A DNA stretch of 64,000 bases from JALZMG01 sp963739975 (lineage in GTDB: Bacteria; Actinomycetota; Acidimicrobiia; Acidimicrobiales; Ilumatobacteraceae): NCBI GenBank assembly GCA_963739975.1, contig CAVUCK010000018.1, positions 62,001 through 126,000 of the forward strand. The letters run 5' to 3'. Below the pieces are notes generated by a model. It saw nothing but the letters and a program-made list of their open reading frames with translations, was not told the origin of the DNA and did no database searches. Positions 18,269 through 26,498 of this stretch are shown in pieces. Every line of letters starts with the position of its first letter. Positions within the stretch are counted from its first letter, which is position 1. Position numbers and translations under genes: made by a program.

Positions 18269-19621
18269 ATGGACGGGTCCATCACGTCATCCCAGTCATC
18301 GGCCGCAGCAGGCGCCAGCCGCACGAGGCCTCCGGTGGTCGCCGCTGCGGCGACCGTGCTGGCCCTCGTGGCCGTCGCATCGTGCGGCGCATCGGACGAC
18401 CCGCCGTCGGCGGCGACGACTGCCCCGGCCACCACCGCCGCCGCGCCAGTGGAGCCGGCGGTGCTGAAGCCGATCGACCCGGACGCGTTTCAGGCCCTTG
18501 TTGACGAGACGATGAAGGACATGCTCGTCCCGGGCGCCGTGGTCCTGCTGCGCACTCCCGAGGGCGACGTCACGGCGACCTACGGCGTGACCGAACTGGG
18601 CGGGAACACCCGCCCCGACGCCGACACCCACTTCCGCATCGCCTCGATCACCAAGACGATGACGTCGGCGGTGATCCTGCAGTTGGCCCAGGAGGGGAAG
18701 CTGAAGCTCGACGATCCGGTGTCGAAGTACGAGCCGCAGGTGCCGGACGGCGACAACATCACCCTCGCCCAGCTCCTGGAGATGCGCAGCGGGCTCTACA
18801 GCTTCACCGACGCGCCGGAGATCTCGGAGGCCATGGACGACGATCCGGCCAGGGTCTGGACGCCGCAGGAGCTGCTCGACATCGCCTTCGCCCAGCCGGC
18901 GATGTTCGCGCCCGGCGCCGAGTACTACTACAGCAACACCAACTACGTCCTGCTCGGTCTGATCATCGAGCAGTTGGACGGCAAGCCGCTGGGCGAGTCG
19001 TTCGAGGAGCGGTTGTTCGAGCCGCTCGGCATGACCGACACGTTCTTCCCGGACCCGACCGATGACTCCATCCCGGACCCGTCCTCGCATGGCTACCTGT
19101 ACGGCAGCGCCGCTCACGTGATGATGGGCACCCCCTACACGCCGGAGATGCAGGCCGAGGCCGAGGCCGGGACCCTCGAGCCGACCGACTTCACCGGCAT
19201 CAACCACTCGTTCAGCTTCGCCGCCGGCGCCGTCATCTCGACCGCCGCAGATCTTGCCATCTGGATGGAGGCCCTGGCCGGTGGCAAGGTCCTCGACGCC
19301 GAGTACCAGCGCCTGTGGCAGGACAGCGCCAAGATCATCGACCCCGCCAACTCGTACAACTGGTACGGGTACGGCATCGACCAGCTGCGTTGGGGGCCGA
19401 ACACGATCGACCTCCACGGCGGCCAGACCCCCGGGTTCAACTCGGAGGCCGGCCACGACCCCGCCACGGGCGTGACGTTCGTCATCTGGGCCAACCTGAC
19501 GATGTCGGTCCAGGGCAAGTTCACGGCCGCGGACATGATGCTCAAGGTGCTGGACCACATCTACGACCCGTCACCGCTGGCCAACGTGCCGACCACCACC
19601 ACCACGACCGCCGGGTCCTGA
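18269..19621 (+). CDS. Class C beta-lactamase-family serine hydrolase, lipoprotein, 450 aa
   Basis: Signal peptide and lipobox (ATVLALVAVASC), then a Thr/Ala/Pro linker. The DD-peptidase/AmpC fold has all three motifs: SITK (nucleophile Ser and Lys, near residue 125), YSN (about 221) and HGG (about 384). Likely an exported D,D-carboxypeptidase, D-aminopeptidase or esterase; a true beta-lactamase is not implied. ATG at 18269 is taken as start; GTG at 18224 in the same frame would add a poorly conserved leader. It is followed at some distance by a second family member at 20508 that lacks these motifs. Confidence 0.85.
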   Translation: MDGSITSSQSSAAAGASRTRPPVVAAAATVLALVAVASCGASDDPPSAATTAPATTAAAPVEPAVLKPIDPDAFQALVDETMKDMLVPGAVVLLRTPEGDVTATYGVTELGGNTRPDADTHFRIASITKTMTSAVILQLAQEGKLKLDDPVSKYEPQVPDGDNITLAQLLEMRSGLYSFTDAPEISEAMDDDPARVWTPQELLDIAFAQPAMFAPGAEYYYSNTNYVLLGLIIEQLDGKPLGESFEERLFEPLGMTDTFFPDPTDDSIPDPSSHGYLYGSAAHVMMGTPYTPEMQAEAEAGTLEPTDFTGINHSFSFAAGAVISTAADLAIWMEALAGGKVLDAEYQRLWQDSAKIIDPANSYNWYGYGIDQLRWGPNTIDLHGGQTPGFNSEAGHDPATGVTFVIWANLTMSVQGKFTAADMMLKVLDHIYDPSPLANVPTTTTTTAGS

Positions 19622-19897
19622 GCGGCCATCGCGCCAAAAGGCGCGCCGCGCATCATGACGCGCTCGCACAAGATGACGTTTGCGAAGGGGCCCCGCGCTC
19701 GACGATCCTGCGGGCCGCTTCAACTCCAGCCTCGAGGGGAACACGAGGCGTGCCATCGACGTCCACGAGGGGGACGATCGGCGCCCCGGCGCTGACGGCG
19801 CTCATCCGCGCCCGCCGTGGCACTGAACGAGCTCACGGCCAAACGCTGAACCGATGCGGCGGCCCCGACGTCCGCGGCCGTCCGTCGATGTTGGCGA

Positions 19898-20395
19898 TCA
19901 TCCGCCGCGGTTGCGGCGGGCCAGCACCTGCTCGCGCAGGATGTCGGCATGCCCGGCGTGCTGCGCCAGCTCACGGAGCACCTGCAGCTCGAGCGCCCAC
20001 ACCGATCGCCGCCCGCGACCGTCGACGACGGCGTCCGACGTCAGCGCGGTCATCGTCCGGCGCGACTCCTCGCATCGACGCCGATAGTCGGCTCGAACGG
20101 ATTCGATCGTGTCCGACTCCCGCAGCGCGAAGGAACGCTCAGTCGTGGTGGCGATGCCGATCTCCTGGTAGGAGTGGCCGGTGACGGCCTGGTCGAACCA
20201 GACGCCCTCGACGAACGTGACGTGTTTGACGAGGCCGAGCAGCGTCGTCTTCGACGGCACGAGGCGGAGCCGTGCCTCGTCCTCGGTCAATCCGTCGAGC
20301 GAGTCCAGCAGCGACCCCCGATAGTCATCGATCAGCTCGTCGAGGCGGCCCCGCAGCTCGTCGGTCCACGCCGTCTTCGTCTCGCCAGCCCGCAC
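19898..20395 (-). CDS. DUF664/DinB-family protein, 165 aa
   Basis: Four-helix bundle of the DinB/mycothiol-transferase superfamily: KTTLLGLVKHVTFVEGVWFD near the centre contributes a metal His, and the C-terminal RELAQHAGHADILREQV supplies the other His residues. Family members bind a divalent metal and some use mycothiol or bacillithiol. The GTG start at 20395 is supported by TATCGT 6 nt upstream. A decayed copy of the same gene lies at 49643-49900. Confidence 0.85.
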   Translation of the reverse strand: MRAGETKTAWTDELRGRLDELIDDYRGSLLDSLDGLTEDEARLRLVPSKTTLLGLVKHVTFVEGVWFDQAVTGHSYQEIGIATTTERSFALRESDTIESVRADYRRRCEESRRTMTALTSDAVVDGRGRRSVWALELQVLRELAQHAGHADILREQVLARRNRGG

Positions 20396-20401
20396 TCGTC
20401 A

Positions 20402-20407
20402 ACGATA
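20402..20407 (-). promoter_or_regulatory. Leaderless-type -10 (TATCGT), DUF664 gene
   Basis: TATCGT on the minus strand, 6 nt before the GTG at 20395. Confidence 0.45.
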
Positions 20408-20507
20408 CGTGCGCTCGGCGATCGTCAGCGGCAACCGTGGGGCACCAGCCGTAGAGTGGCGCCGCTGATCGACGACGGCGTCGTGGCGGGACGAGAGGGA
20501 GAACTCG

Positions 20508-21857
20508 ATGAGCAAGCTCGTGGGGCTCGTACTGGTGGTCGCGCTCGCGGCCGCCGCGGGATGTGCCTCGGATGACGGCGAGGAGTCGACGGCTGTCGAT
20601 GCCGTCCAGCCGTCCTCGACGTCGCAGCCGTCCTCGACGTCGCAGCCGGCGACCCCGCAAGTCGTCGCACGGCCCGAATCGTCGACGTCGCGGCCGGCGA
20701 CTGCGCCGAGCGGGCCGTCGAGCAACTCCGACGAAGCGGCGAAGATCGCCGAGATCGTCGAGCAGTCGATGGAGGCGAACCACCTGCGGGCCGTGATCGT
20801 CAAGGTCACCCGCGACGGCGAGACCGTGACGGAGCAGGCGTTCGGCACGTCCATGGACGACGTGCCGGCGACCACCGACATGAACTTCCGCAACGGCGCC
20901 GTCGCCTTCGCCTACGTCAGCACGTTGCTGCTGATCTACGTCGACGAGGGCAAGGTCACCCTCGACGACACCATCGACCGCTGGATGCCGACGTTGCCCG
21001 AGTCCGACAAGGTCACCTTGCGGATGCTCACGAACCAGACGACCGGCTATCCCGACTTCGAGACCGATCCGGCCTGGCTGGCGGCGTTCAACAACGACCC
21101 GTTCCACATCTGGAACTTCGAAGAACGCCTCCAGTACGCCTTCGCCCGTCCGCTGCAGTTCGCGCCGGGAGCCAATTGGAGCTACGCCCACACCAACTTC
21201 ATGATCCTCGGCGAGATCCTGTCGTTGATCGGGGAGCAACCGCTCGACGTGCTGCTGCGGAAGAAGGTGCTCGATCCGATGGGGCTCACCAACACCGTCG
21301 CCGCTGTCACGTCGGAGATCCCCGAGCCCGCCCTCCACACGTTCAGCTCCGAACGTCGCGTCGCCATCGGGATCCCGCCGACGGGCTCGTTCTACGAGGA
21401 GGCCACCTACTGGAACGCGCAGTGGGGGACGCCGATGGGCGCCAACCAGACGACCACCATCGACGACATGATCACGACCGCCGAGCAAGTCGGCACCGGC
21501 GCACTGCTCTCCGACGCAAGCTACGAGGCCATGACGGCGCCGAGCCTGCTCGGGTTCGGCACGAAGGACGCGGTGTGCGAACCGAGTTGCTTCACCCAGA
21601 TCGAGGCGTACAACTACGGGCTCGGGATCGTGCGGTCCGGCTCGTGGATCCTGCAGAACCCGTCGCTCAGCGGCGTCGGCTCGACGGAGGCCTACCTCCC
21701 CGACGAGGACATCGCCATCGCCGTGGCCACGACCTACCTTCCCCCCGTCTTCGACGCCCAGGGCAACTACCCGAACTGGAGCGACTACATCTTCCGATCG
21801 ATCGGGGCTGTGGTCGCGCCAGATGACCCCCCGCCGCCATTGCCGCCGCCGTCGTGA
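20508..21857 (+). CDS. Beta-lactamase-fold lipoprotein lacking catalytic residues, 449 aa
   Basis: Strong ribosome site (GAGAGGGAGA) before ATG at 20508, signal peptide with lipobox AAAAGC, and an 18 bp tandem repeat in the Ser/Thr/Pro linker. The rest aligns with class C beta-lactamase-like proteins: NFRNGAVAFAYVSTLL, DDTIDRWMPTLPESDKVTLRMLTNQTTGYPDF, FAPGANWSYAHTNFMILGEIL. However the SxxK tetrad is replaced (the position reads GAVAF), YxN is YAH, and HGG is not evident. It therefore looks like a pseudoenzyme, possibly a binding or regulatory paralog of the intact enzyme at 18269. Confidence 0.8.
   Translation: MSKLVGLVLVVALAAAAGCASDDGEESTAVDAVQPSSTSQPSSTSQPATPQVVARPESSTSRPATAPSGPSSNSDEAAKIAEIVEQSMEANHLRAVIVKVTRDGETVTEQAFGTSMDDVPATTDMNFRNGAVAFAYVSTLLLIYVDEGKVTLDDTIDRWMPTLPESDKVTLRMLTNQTTGYPDFETDPAWLAAFNNDPFHIWNFEERLQYAFARPLQFAPGANWSYAHTNFMILGEILSLIGEQPLDVLLRKKVLDPMGLTNTVAAVTSEIPEPALHTFSSERRVAIGIPPTGSFYEEATYWNAQWGTPMGANQTTTIDDMITTAEQVGTGALLSDASYEAMTAPSLLGFGTKDAVCEPSCFTQIEAYNYGLGIVRSGSWILQNPSLSGVGSTEAYLPDEDIAIAVATTYLPPVFDAQGNYPNWSDYIFRSIGAVVAPDDPPPPLPPPS
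20607..20642 (+). repeat. 18 bp unit twice in tandem
   Basis: CAGCCGTCCTCGACGTCG repeated exactly twice inside the linker of the lipoprotein gene, encoding QPSSTS twice; a third unit begins and diverges. Confidence 0.85.
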
Positions 21858-21887
21858 GCTGATCCGGCCGACCCGCCGATCGCCGGA

Positions 21888-22721
21888 TCAGCTCGGGAGT
21901 GGCGCGCCGTCGTCGTCGCAGGGCGGCGGCACGGCCTCTGGCATCTCGGCGAGCGTGCGCTCGGCCTCGCGCATCTCGGTCGGTTCGATGCTTGCGACGC
22001 CGCCGAACGGGCGGTCGAGGTCGACGATGACGACGAGCGTCCCGCCGAAGATGATCACCGTGGCGGCCAGCACGGGGAGCGCATACGCCAGACGGGCCCG
22101 CCGACTGGTCAGCACCGCCAACCCGCCGAGCACGATGGCGACGGAGACGACGAGCAGCAAGGTGACCGAGATGGGCACGGAACGTTGCGCCTCCGTCAAC
22201 CGGCCGGCGCGTGCGTCGAGCCGGGCGGCGTCGGCATCGAGCACCGTGGCGAGCGCCTGCTGATCGTCGGGCACAGCGCGGGCCTCCAGCAGCGCTTCGC
22301 CAACACGGACGCTGGCGTCCTCGGTGACCGGCGACGTCTTGCGCGTCGCTTCGAGGGCCTCCCAGCCGGGACCGGCAACGGCGCGGGCGTAGCACTGCAG
22401 CGCGCCGATGACTTCGCTCGCCGATCCCGGGCTGAGCAGTCGCGCTGCCTGGCCCTCGGCAACCACCGCACCGGCTTCGCGCGCCGCGCTGTCGCTGGCG
22501 TCGTGGAACGACGAGAACGTCTGCACGAGGACGAACGCCAGCAGGAGCGCGACGAGCGTCAGCAGTGGCGCCGAGAGGTCACCCATGTTGATGCCCTCGG
22601 CGATGGCCCGCCCGTCGTCGGTGTCACCGTCCCCGAGACGGCGGATCAACCGCACCCGGATCACCGCGCCGAGGACAGCGGCCCCGACGACCACTGCGAG
22701 CACGATGCTCACCTCCGCCAT
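21888..22721 (-). CDS. DUF4239 bestrophin-like membrane protein, 277 aa
   Basis: Two N-terminal membrane helices (VSIVLAVVVGAAVLGAVI; SAPLLTLVALLLAFVLVQTF) are followed by the family hallmark FSSFHDASDSAAREAGAVVAEG, a helical middle, and two C-terminal membrane helices. Function is unknown; bestrophin-like proteins may be anion channels. ATG at 22721 (MAEVSIV) is preferred over 22733 because TATGGT lies exactly 7 nt before it. Acidic Pro-rich C-terminus. Confidence 0.75.
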   Translation of the reverse strand: MAEVSIVLAVVVGAAVLGAVIRVRLIRRLGDGDTDDGRAIAEGINMGDLSAPLLTLVALLLAFVLVQTFSSFHDASDSAAREAGAVVAEGQAARLLSPGSASEVIGALQCYARAVAGPGWEALEATRKTSPVTEDASVRVGEALLEARAVPDDQQALATVLDADAARLDARAGRLTEAQRSVPISVTLLLVVSVAIVLGGLAVLTSRRARLAYALPVLAATVIIFGGTLVVIVDLDRPFGGVASIEPTEMREAERTLAEMPEAVPPPCDDDGAPLPS

Positions 22722-22728
22722 TGATGGA

Positions 22729-22734
22729 ACCATA
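22729..22734 (-). promoter_or_regulatory. Leaderless-type -10 (TATGGT), DUF4239 gene
   Basis: TATGGT on the minus strand, 7 nt before the ATG at 22721; it overlaps the alternative upstream ATG, which makes that start unlikely. Confidence 0.45.
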
Positions 22735-22847
22735 GGAGGCAGACGCCGAGCGCTCGATCTGTCGCCACCGTTGCCGCCACCGGTGGCGCAAACACCGAAC
22801 GACGGTCGCCCGTCCCGCTGACGGTCGCCCCTCCCACCCGGCGCCGC

Positions 22848-23888
22848 TCAACCGGCGTCGTCGGCGACGTGGTCGTGGCGGTGGTGGAGGTCGGGCACGT
22901 GGGCGTGGACGTGGATCAGGTGGGCATGGGCGTGGGCGTGATGATGTCGGCCGACGAACCCGTCCGGGTGTTCGTGGAGGTGGTGCTCGTCCGGGTGGAC
23001 GTGCTCGTGATCGTGCTCCACGGCATCGTGGCGGTGGCGGTGCTCGTGGGCGCTGCCGAACACGAACGCCACACCGGTGGCGGCGATGGCCAGCGCCGCC
23101 ACCTCGCGGCCCGTCACGTCGTCGCCCAGCACGGTCCACGCGACCACCGCGCCGACGAACGGCGCGGTGGCGAAGATCAGCTGGGCGCGGGCCGCCCCGA
23201 GGTCGCGCGCTCCCTGCACCCACAGCGTGATCGACGCGCCGTAGCCGAACGCCCCGACGACCATCGCCCACCAGGCTGCGGACGCCGGTGGGATCCCGTC
23301 GATCGCCAGCCCGATGGCCAGGTTCGTCCCGCCGGCGATGACCCCCTTGGCCAACGTGATGTGCGCCGGTGCCAGCTGGTCGAGCGCCGCGGTCACGCCG
23401 TTGTCGACGGCCCAGCACAAGCAGGCCCCGGCGATGAGCAGGGCCCCCCACCGCAGGTCGGCACTCGCCGACCACGCCAGCACGACACCGGCGGCGACGA
23501 CCAGCACGGTGCCCGTGGCCACGCGACGGCCGACGTGCTCCCGGAAGACGATGGCGGCCAGGAGCACCGTGAACACCAGCTCCAGGTTCAGCAGGAGCGA
23601 TGCGGTGGCCGCCGAGACGTACCCCAGTCCGGCAGCGAGCAGCAGCGGACCGAGGGCACCGCCGACCACCACGGCGACGGCCAGTCGTGGCCCGCTGCGT
23701 CGAAGCGCCGGCCCCGACGGGCGATCCCGCCCGGCGAACGGCACGACGGCGAGCGCCGCCCCGATGTAGAGCAGGCCGGCGAGCGTGAACGGCCCGAGGT
23801 CTCCGGCGAGCCGTGACGCCAACGGTGCCGACACCCCGAACAACACGGCGGCGACGGCACAGCGCAGCACGCCTCGACCGCTCACCAT
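22848..23888 (-). CDS. EamA/DMT transporter with His-rich tail, 346 aa
   Basis: Ten hydrophobic helices in two EamA halves (first half to about residue 140, second with GALLIAGACLCWAVDNGVTA onward). Drug/metabolite transporters export small metabolites. The last 70 residues are remarkable: about 25 histidines in patterns such as HEHRHRHD, HDHEHVH and HHHAHAHAH, suggesting a cytosolic or periplasmic metal-binding tail (Zn, Ni or Co; inference). ATG at 23888 is supported by TAGGAT 7 nt upstream. Divergent from an ArsR regulator 61 nt away. Confidence 0.85.
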   Translation of the reverse strand: MVSGRGVLRCAVAAVLFGVSAPLASRLAGDLGPFTLAGLLYIGAALAVVPFAGRDRPSGPALRRSGPRLAVAVVVGGALGPLLLAAGLGYVSAATASLLLNLELVFTVLLAAIVFREHVGRRVATGTVLVVAAGVVLAWSASADLRWGALLIAGACLCWAVDNGVTAALDQLAPAHITLAKGVIAGGTNLAIGLAIDGIPPASAAWWAMVVGAFGYGASITLWVQGARDLGAARAQLIFATAPFVGAVVAWTVLGDDVTGREVAALAIAATGVAFVFGSAHEHRHRHDAVEHDHEHVHPDEHHLHEHPDGFVGRHHHAHAHAHLIHVHAHVPDLHHRHDHVADDAG

Positions 23889-23895
23889 CGCGGCC

Positions 23896-23901
23896 ATCCT
23901 A
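23896..23901 (-). promoter_or_regulatory. Leaderless-type -10 (TAGGAT), EamA transporter
   Basis: TAGGAT on the minus strand, exactly 7 nt before the ATG at 23888. Confidence 0.45.
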
Positions 23902-23913
23902 CGACTTCGAGGC

Positions 23914-23941
23914 TTGACATATGTCGATATCGGCATATAAT
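23914..23941 (+). promoter_or_regulatory. Consensus promoter with embedded palindromic operator
   Basis: TTGACA (23914-23919), 16 nt spacer, TATAAT (23936-23941), both perfect consensus. The spacer and part of the -10 form ATATGTCGATATCGGCATAT (23919-23938), symmetrical at 18 of 20 positions, the expected ArsR operator. TATAAT ends 7 nt before the GTG at 23949, so the transcript should be leaderless. An ArsR dimer bound here would block its own promoter and could affect the divergent transporter. Confidence 0.8.
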
Positions 23942-23948
23942 GGGTTGT

Positions 23949-24293
23949 GTGGCTCGCACCCCGACGACGACCGACGCGTTCAACGCTGTCGCCGAGGCGA
24001 GCCGCCGTGACCTCCTCGACGCGTTGGGCAGCGAGGAGGCCACGGTCGGCGAGCTCGTCGACCGAGTCGGCCTCAGCCAGCCGCAGGTGTCCAAGCACCT
24101 GGCCGTGCTGCGGGCGGTCGGTCTCGTGCTCGTGCGCGCCGACGGGCGGCATCGCTGGTACCGCGTCAACGGTCCAGCGTTGCAGCCGATCCACGACTGG
24201 GTGCGCTCGTTCGAACGCACCTGGAACGCCCGACTCGACCGGCTCGACGACCTGCTCGGCGAGCTCCAAACCACCGAAGAGGAAGCACCATGA
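23949..24293 (+). CDS. ArsR-family regulator, 114 aa
   Basis: Winged-helix protein: AVAEASRRDLLDALGSEEATVGELVDRVGLSQPQVSKHLAVLRAVGLV with recognition helix QPQVSKHLAVL, and the wing RADGRHRWYRV. No Cys metal site is visible, so this is the non-metal class that usually pairs with AHSA1 proteins. GTG at 23949 is preferred over ATG at 23940, which lies inside the promoter. Stop overlaps the next ATG (ATGA), so the two are coupled. Confidence 0.88.
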   Translation: MARTPTTTDAFNAVAEASRRDLLDALGSEEATVGELVDRVGLSQPQVSKHLAVLRAVGLVLVRADGRHRWYRVNGPALQPIHDWVRSFERTWNARLDRLDDLLGELQTTEEEAP

Positions 24294-24787
24294 ACACCAA
24301 CCGCACCGCCCACCACCGCCACGGCTCGGCCGTCGTCACACTGCCGTCGGACACCGAGATCCTGATCACCCGGGTCTTCGATGCGCCGCCCGAACTGATC
24401 TACAAGGCATTGACCACGCCGGAGCTGGTACAGCGCTGGTGGGGGTTCGACACCTCCGTGTGGACGGTCTGCGAGATCGACCTGCGCGTCGGCGGCCACT
24501 GGCGGTACGTCATCAGGGACGACGACATGGAGGTCGGCTTCCACGGCGAGTACCACGAGCTGGCGGCCCCGCACCGCATCGTGTCGACCGAGGTCTTCGA
24601 GGGGTTCCCGGATGCCGGATCGCTCAACACCGTGTCGCTCGACGAGGTCGACGGCGTGACCACGATGACCACGCTGATCCGCCACGAGACGCAGGAGCAC
24701 CGCGACATGCAGCTCGCCTCCGGGATGGAGGGCGGGATGCAGGTGTCCTACGACCGCCTCGAGGACCTCGTCCGCGCTGCGGCCTGA
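24290..24787 (+). CDS. SRPBCC/AHSA1-domain protein, 165 aa
   Basis: Reads ILITRVFDAPPELIYKALTTPELVQRWWGFD, VGGHWRYVI and GFHGEYHELAAPHRIVSTEVFEG, the standard AHSA1 start-like lipid/ligand-binding fold, closing with a long helix (MQLASGMEGGMQVSYDRLEDLV). ArsR-AHSA1 pairs are common in actinobacteria, usually acting together on an unknown ligand. Translationally coupled to the regulator. Confidence 0.88.
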   Translation: MNTNRTAHHRHGSAVVTLPSDTEILITRVFDAPPELIYKALTTPELVQRWWGFDTSVWTVCEIDLRVGGHWRYVIRDDDMEVGFHGEYHELAAPHRIVSTEVFEGFPDAGSLNTVSLDEVDGVTTMTTLIRHETQEHRDMQLASGMEGGMQVSYDRLEDLVRAAA

Positions 24788-24879
24788 CATCGCTCGCCGG
24801 CTTCCGGCCGCCGGCCGCCGTGGGAGCCGGCGGCCGGCGAGCCGGCGGCGACAGCGGGCACCGCTACCCTCGCCGTTCG

Positions 24880-25860
24880 ATGGGCCAGTCGTGCCGGACG
24901 CACACCTTCGGCGCCGACGGCATCGACGAGCGGGGCGACGACCTGGAGCAGGTCTCGGAGCTGTTGCAGCGGGACGGAACCATCGTGTGGGTCGACCTCG
25001 ACGATCCGACGCCCGACGACCTCACGCTGCTGGCCGCCGAGCTCGGGCTGCACCACCTGTCGGTCGAGGACGCGCTCGAGTCGCACCAGCGCGACAAGTA
25101 CGTGCACTACGACCACCACGTCTTCCTGGTCTGTCACGCCATCGCCCTCGACGTCGAGCACGCCGCGCTCGACATCGTCGAGCTGGACGTCTTCATCGGA
25201 TCACGCTGGCTGGTCACGGTCCACCGCGGCGGTCGATTGGTGATGGATCGGGTCGCCGCCCGTTGGGAGCAGGTGCGCCGGGCGAGCGGGGAGAGCGTCG
25301 GGTTCGCCGTCTACGCCCTGCTCGACATCGTGGTCGACGGCTACTTCGCCACCCTCGACGCCTTCGAGCGGTACTACGACGACGCCTCCGACCGGGTGTT
25401 CTCCGAGGCCACGATCGAACCGTCGGCGCAGCGCCAGTGGTTCGAGATGCGCGGAGCACTGACCAGGTTCGAGCGCACGGTCGGGCCGCTGTCCCAAGCC
25501 CTCGACACCGTCGTCGCCCGGGATCTGGACCGCTTCGAGGACGCCGCCGCGCCGTACCTGCGTGACGTGCAGGTCGAGCTGGCGCGGGCCTCGTCGGAGG
25601 TCAATGCGCTGCGCGAGCTGGTGCGCCAGATCGTCGACATGAACCTGCTCCTGCGGGACTACCGCCAGAACGCGGTGATGAAGAAGGTCACCAGCTGGGC
25701 GGCGATCATCGCCGTGCCCACGCTCGTCAGCGGGTGGTACGGCATGAACGTGCCGTACCCGGGCTCGGGCGAACCGTGGGGGGTCGGCGCGGCGGCGGTG
25801 CTCGGGCTCGGCTGCTCGGGCGGGCTGTTCGTCCTGTTCCGACGGCGCGGCTGGCTCTGA
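24880..25860 (+). CDS. corA: CorA-family magnesium/cobalt transporter, 326 aa
   Basis: Long cytosolic alpha/beta N-terminal domain (VWVDLDDPTPDDLTLLAAELGLHHLSVEDAL is diagnostic), a long stalk helix, then two C-terminal membrane helices separated by the selectivity loop YGMNVPY (GMN motif). Imports Mg2+, sometimes Co2+ or Zn2+, as a pentamer in the cytoplasmic membrane. ATG at 24880 has TACCCT 9 nt upstream, a near-leaderless arrangement. An apparently longer open frame upstream is a shadow of the ArsR/AHSA1 genes. Confidence 0.93.
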   Translation: MGQSCRTHTFGADGIDERGDDLEQVSELLQRDGTIVWVDLDDPTPDDLTLLAAELGLHHLSVEDALESHQRDKYVHYDHHVFLVCHAIALDVEHAALDIVELDVFIGSRWLVTVHRGGRLVMDRVAARWEQVRRASGESVGFAVYALLDIVVDGYFATLDAFERYYDDASDRVFSEATIEPSAQRQWFEMRGALTRFERTVGPLSQALDTVVARDLDRFEDAAAPYLRDVQVELARASSEVNALRELVRQIVDMNLLLRDYRQNAVMKKVTSWAAIIAVPTLVSGWYGMNVPYPGSGEPWGVGAAAVLGLGCSGGLFVLFRRRGWL

Positions 25861-25897
25861 CGCCTGGCGGGCGCCGTGGCGTCGTCGGGGTGGGAAG

Positions 25898-25903
25898 TAT
25901 ACT
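25898..25903 (+). promoter_or_regulatory. Leaderless-type -10 (TATACT) in palindrome
   Basis: TATACT, 6 nt before the antitoxin ATG at 25910. It lies in AGTATACT (25896-25903), a perfect 8 bp palindrome that could be the core of an antitoxin operator. Confidence 0.5.
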
Positions 25904-25909
25904 CGTGGT

Positions 25910-26143
25910 ATGGCTGAGGTCACGACGATGAAGCTCACGACGGCCACCCGCGACCGTCTGCGCGCCCTCGGCGACGCCGGCGACTCGCTCGAGGACGTCG
26001 TCCTCGCTGCGCTCGACGCCTACGAGTCCCAGCGGTTCTGGGCCGCCGCCGAAGCGGCGGCCGCTGCCGAAACCTCTGACCAGCGCGCCGACCGCATGCG
26101 CGTCGAGGCCGAGGTCGACGCCTGGATGGATGCGCTGCGTTGA
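25910..26143 (+). CDS. Antitoxin, ribbon-helix-helix type, 77 aa
   Basis: Begins with a short strand MKLTTATRDRLRALGDAGDS followed by LEDVVLAALDAYESQRF, as in RHH antitoxins, and a Glu/Ala-rich C-terminal helix with EAEVDAWMDALR for toxin binding. Stop overlaps the TTG start of the toxin gene by TTGA. A short palindrome sits in the promoter. Confidence 0.78.
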   Translation: MAEVTTMKLTTATRDRLRALGDAGDSLEDVVLAALDAYESQRFWAAAEAAAAAETSDQRADRMRVEAEVDAWMDALR

Positions 26144-26436
26144 CGGCGGCCGCGGGCGAGATCTGGCTTGCCGATCGAGGGGGCGAGGTGCGCCGCCTCG
26201 TGTTCGTCATCTCCGATGCCAGGTTCCATCGCCTCGCCGAGCGGGCGGTGATCGCGCCGGTGCTCGACGAGATCCCGGTCGCCGCCCGTCCGTGGCACGT
26301 GCGGCTCGGCGATCAGGCCGTCGCCGTGAACCAGCTCGGCACCACGCCAGTCGACCGGCTGCTGGAGCGTGTCGACCGCGCCAGCTTCGAGGTCCTGCGC
26401 CAGGTGCGGCGGGCCGTCCGTGAGATCACGGGCTGA
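26140..26436 (+). CDS. MazF-like toxin, 98 aa
   Basis: GEIWLADRGGEVRRLVFVISDARFHRLAERAVIAPVLDEI matches the MazF/PemK core, with GEIW at the first strand and the VIAPV strand; the usual RP before the second strand reads RRLVFVIS. C-terminal VNQLGTTPVDRLLERV. Likely an mRNA interferase neutralised by the preceding protein. TTG start coupled to the antitoxin stop. It is less typical than the pair at 4 kb. Confidence 0.72.
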   Translation: MTAAAGEIWLADRGGEVRRLVFVISDARFHRLAERAVIAPVLDEIPVAARPWHVRLGDQAVAVNQLGTTPVDRLLERVDRASFEVLRQVRRAVREITG

Positions 26437-26498
26437 CGGCGCGGCGTTTCACCAGCCGGCGGTGAGGGAACCCGGACCTTCGGGGCGAGGAGGCCTGG

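Noticed and set aside
18224..21857. Beta-lactam resistance locus
   Set aside because: One protein has the catalytic motifs, but the class C fold includes many peptidases and esterases and there is no AmpR or other resistance context. The second lacks the catalytic residues.
15209..22721. Antibiotic biosynthetic cluster around the AfsR/SARP-type regulator
   Set aside because: No PKS, NRPS, terpene or tailoring enzymes are nearby.
23947..24879. N-terminal extension of the CorA frame
   Set aside because: Overlaps the ArsR and AHSA1 genes in another frame; composition is S/R-rich and CorA is full length from 24880.
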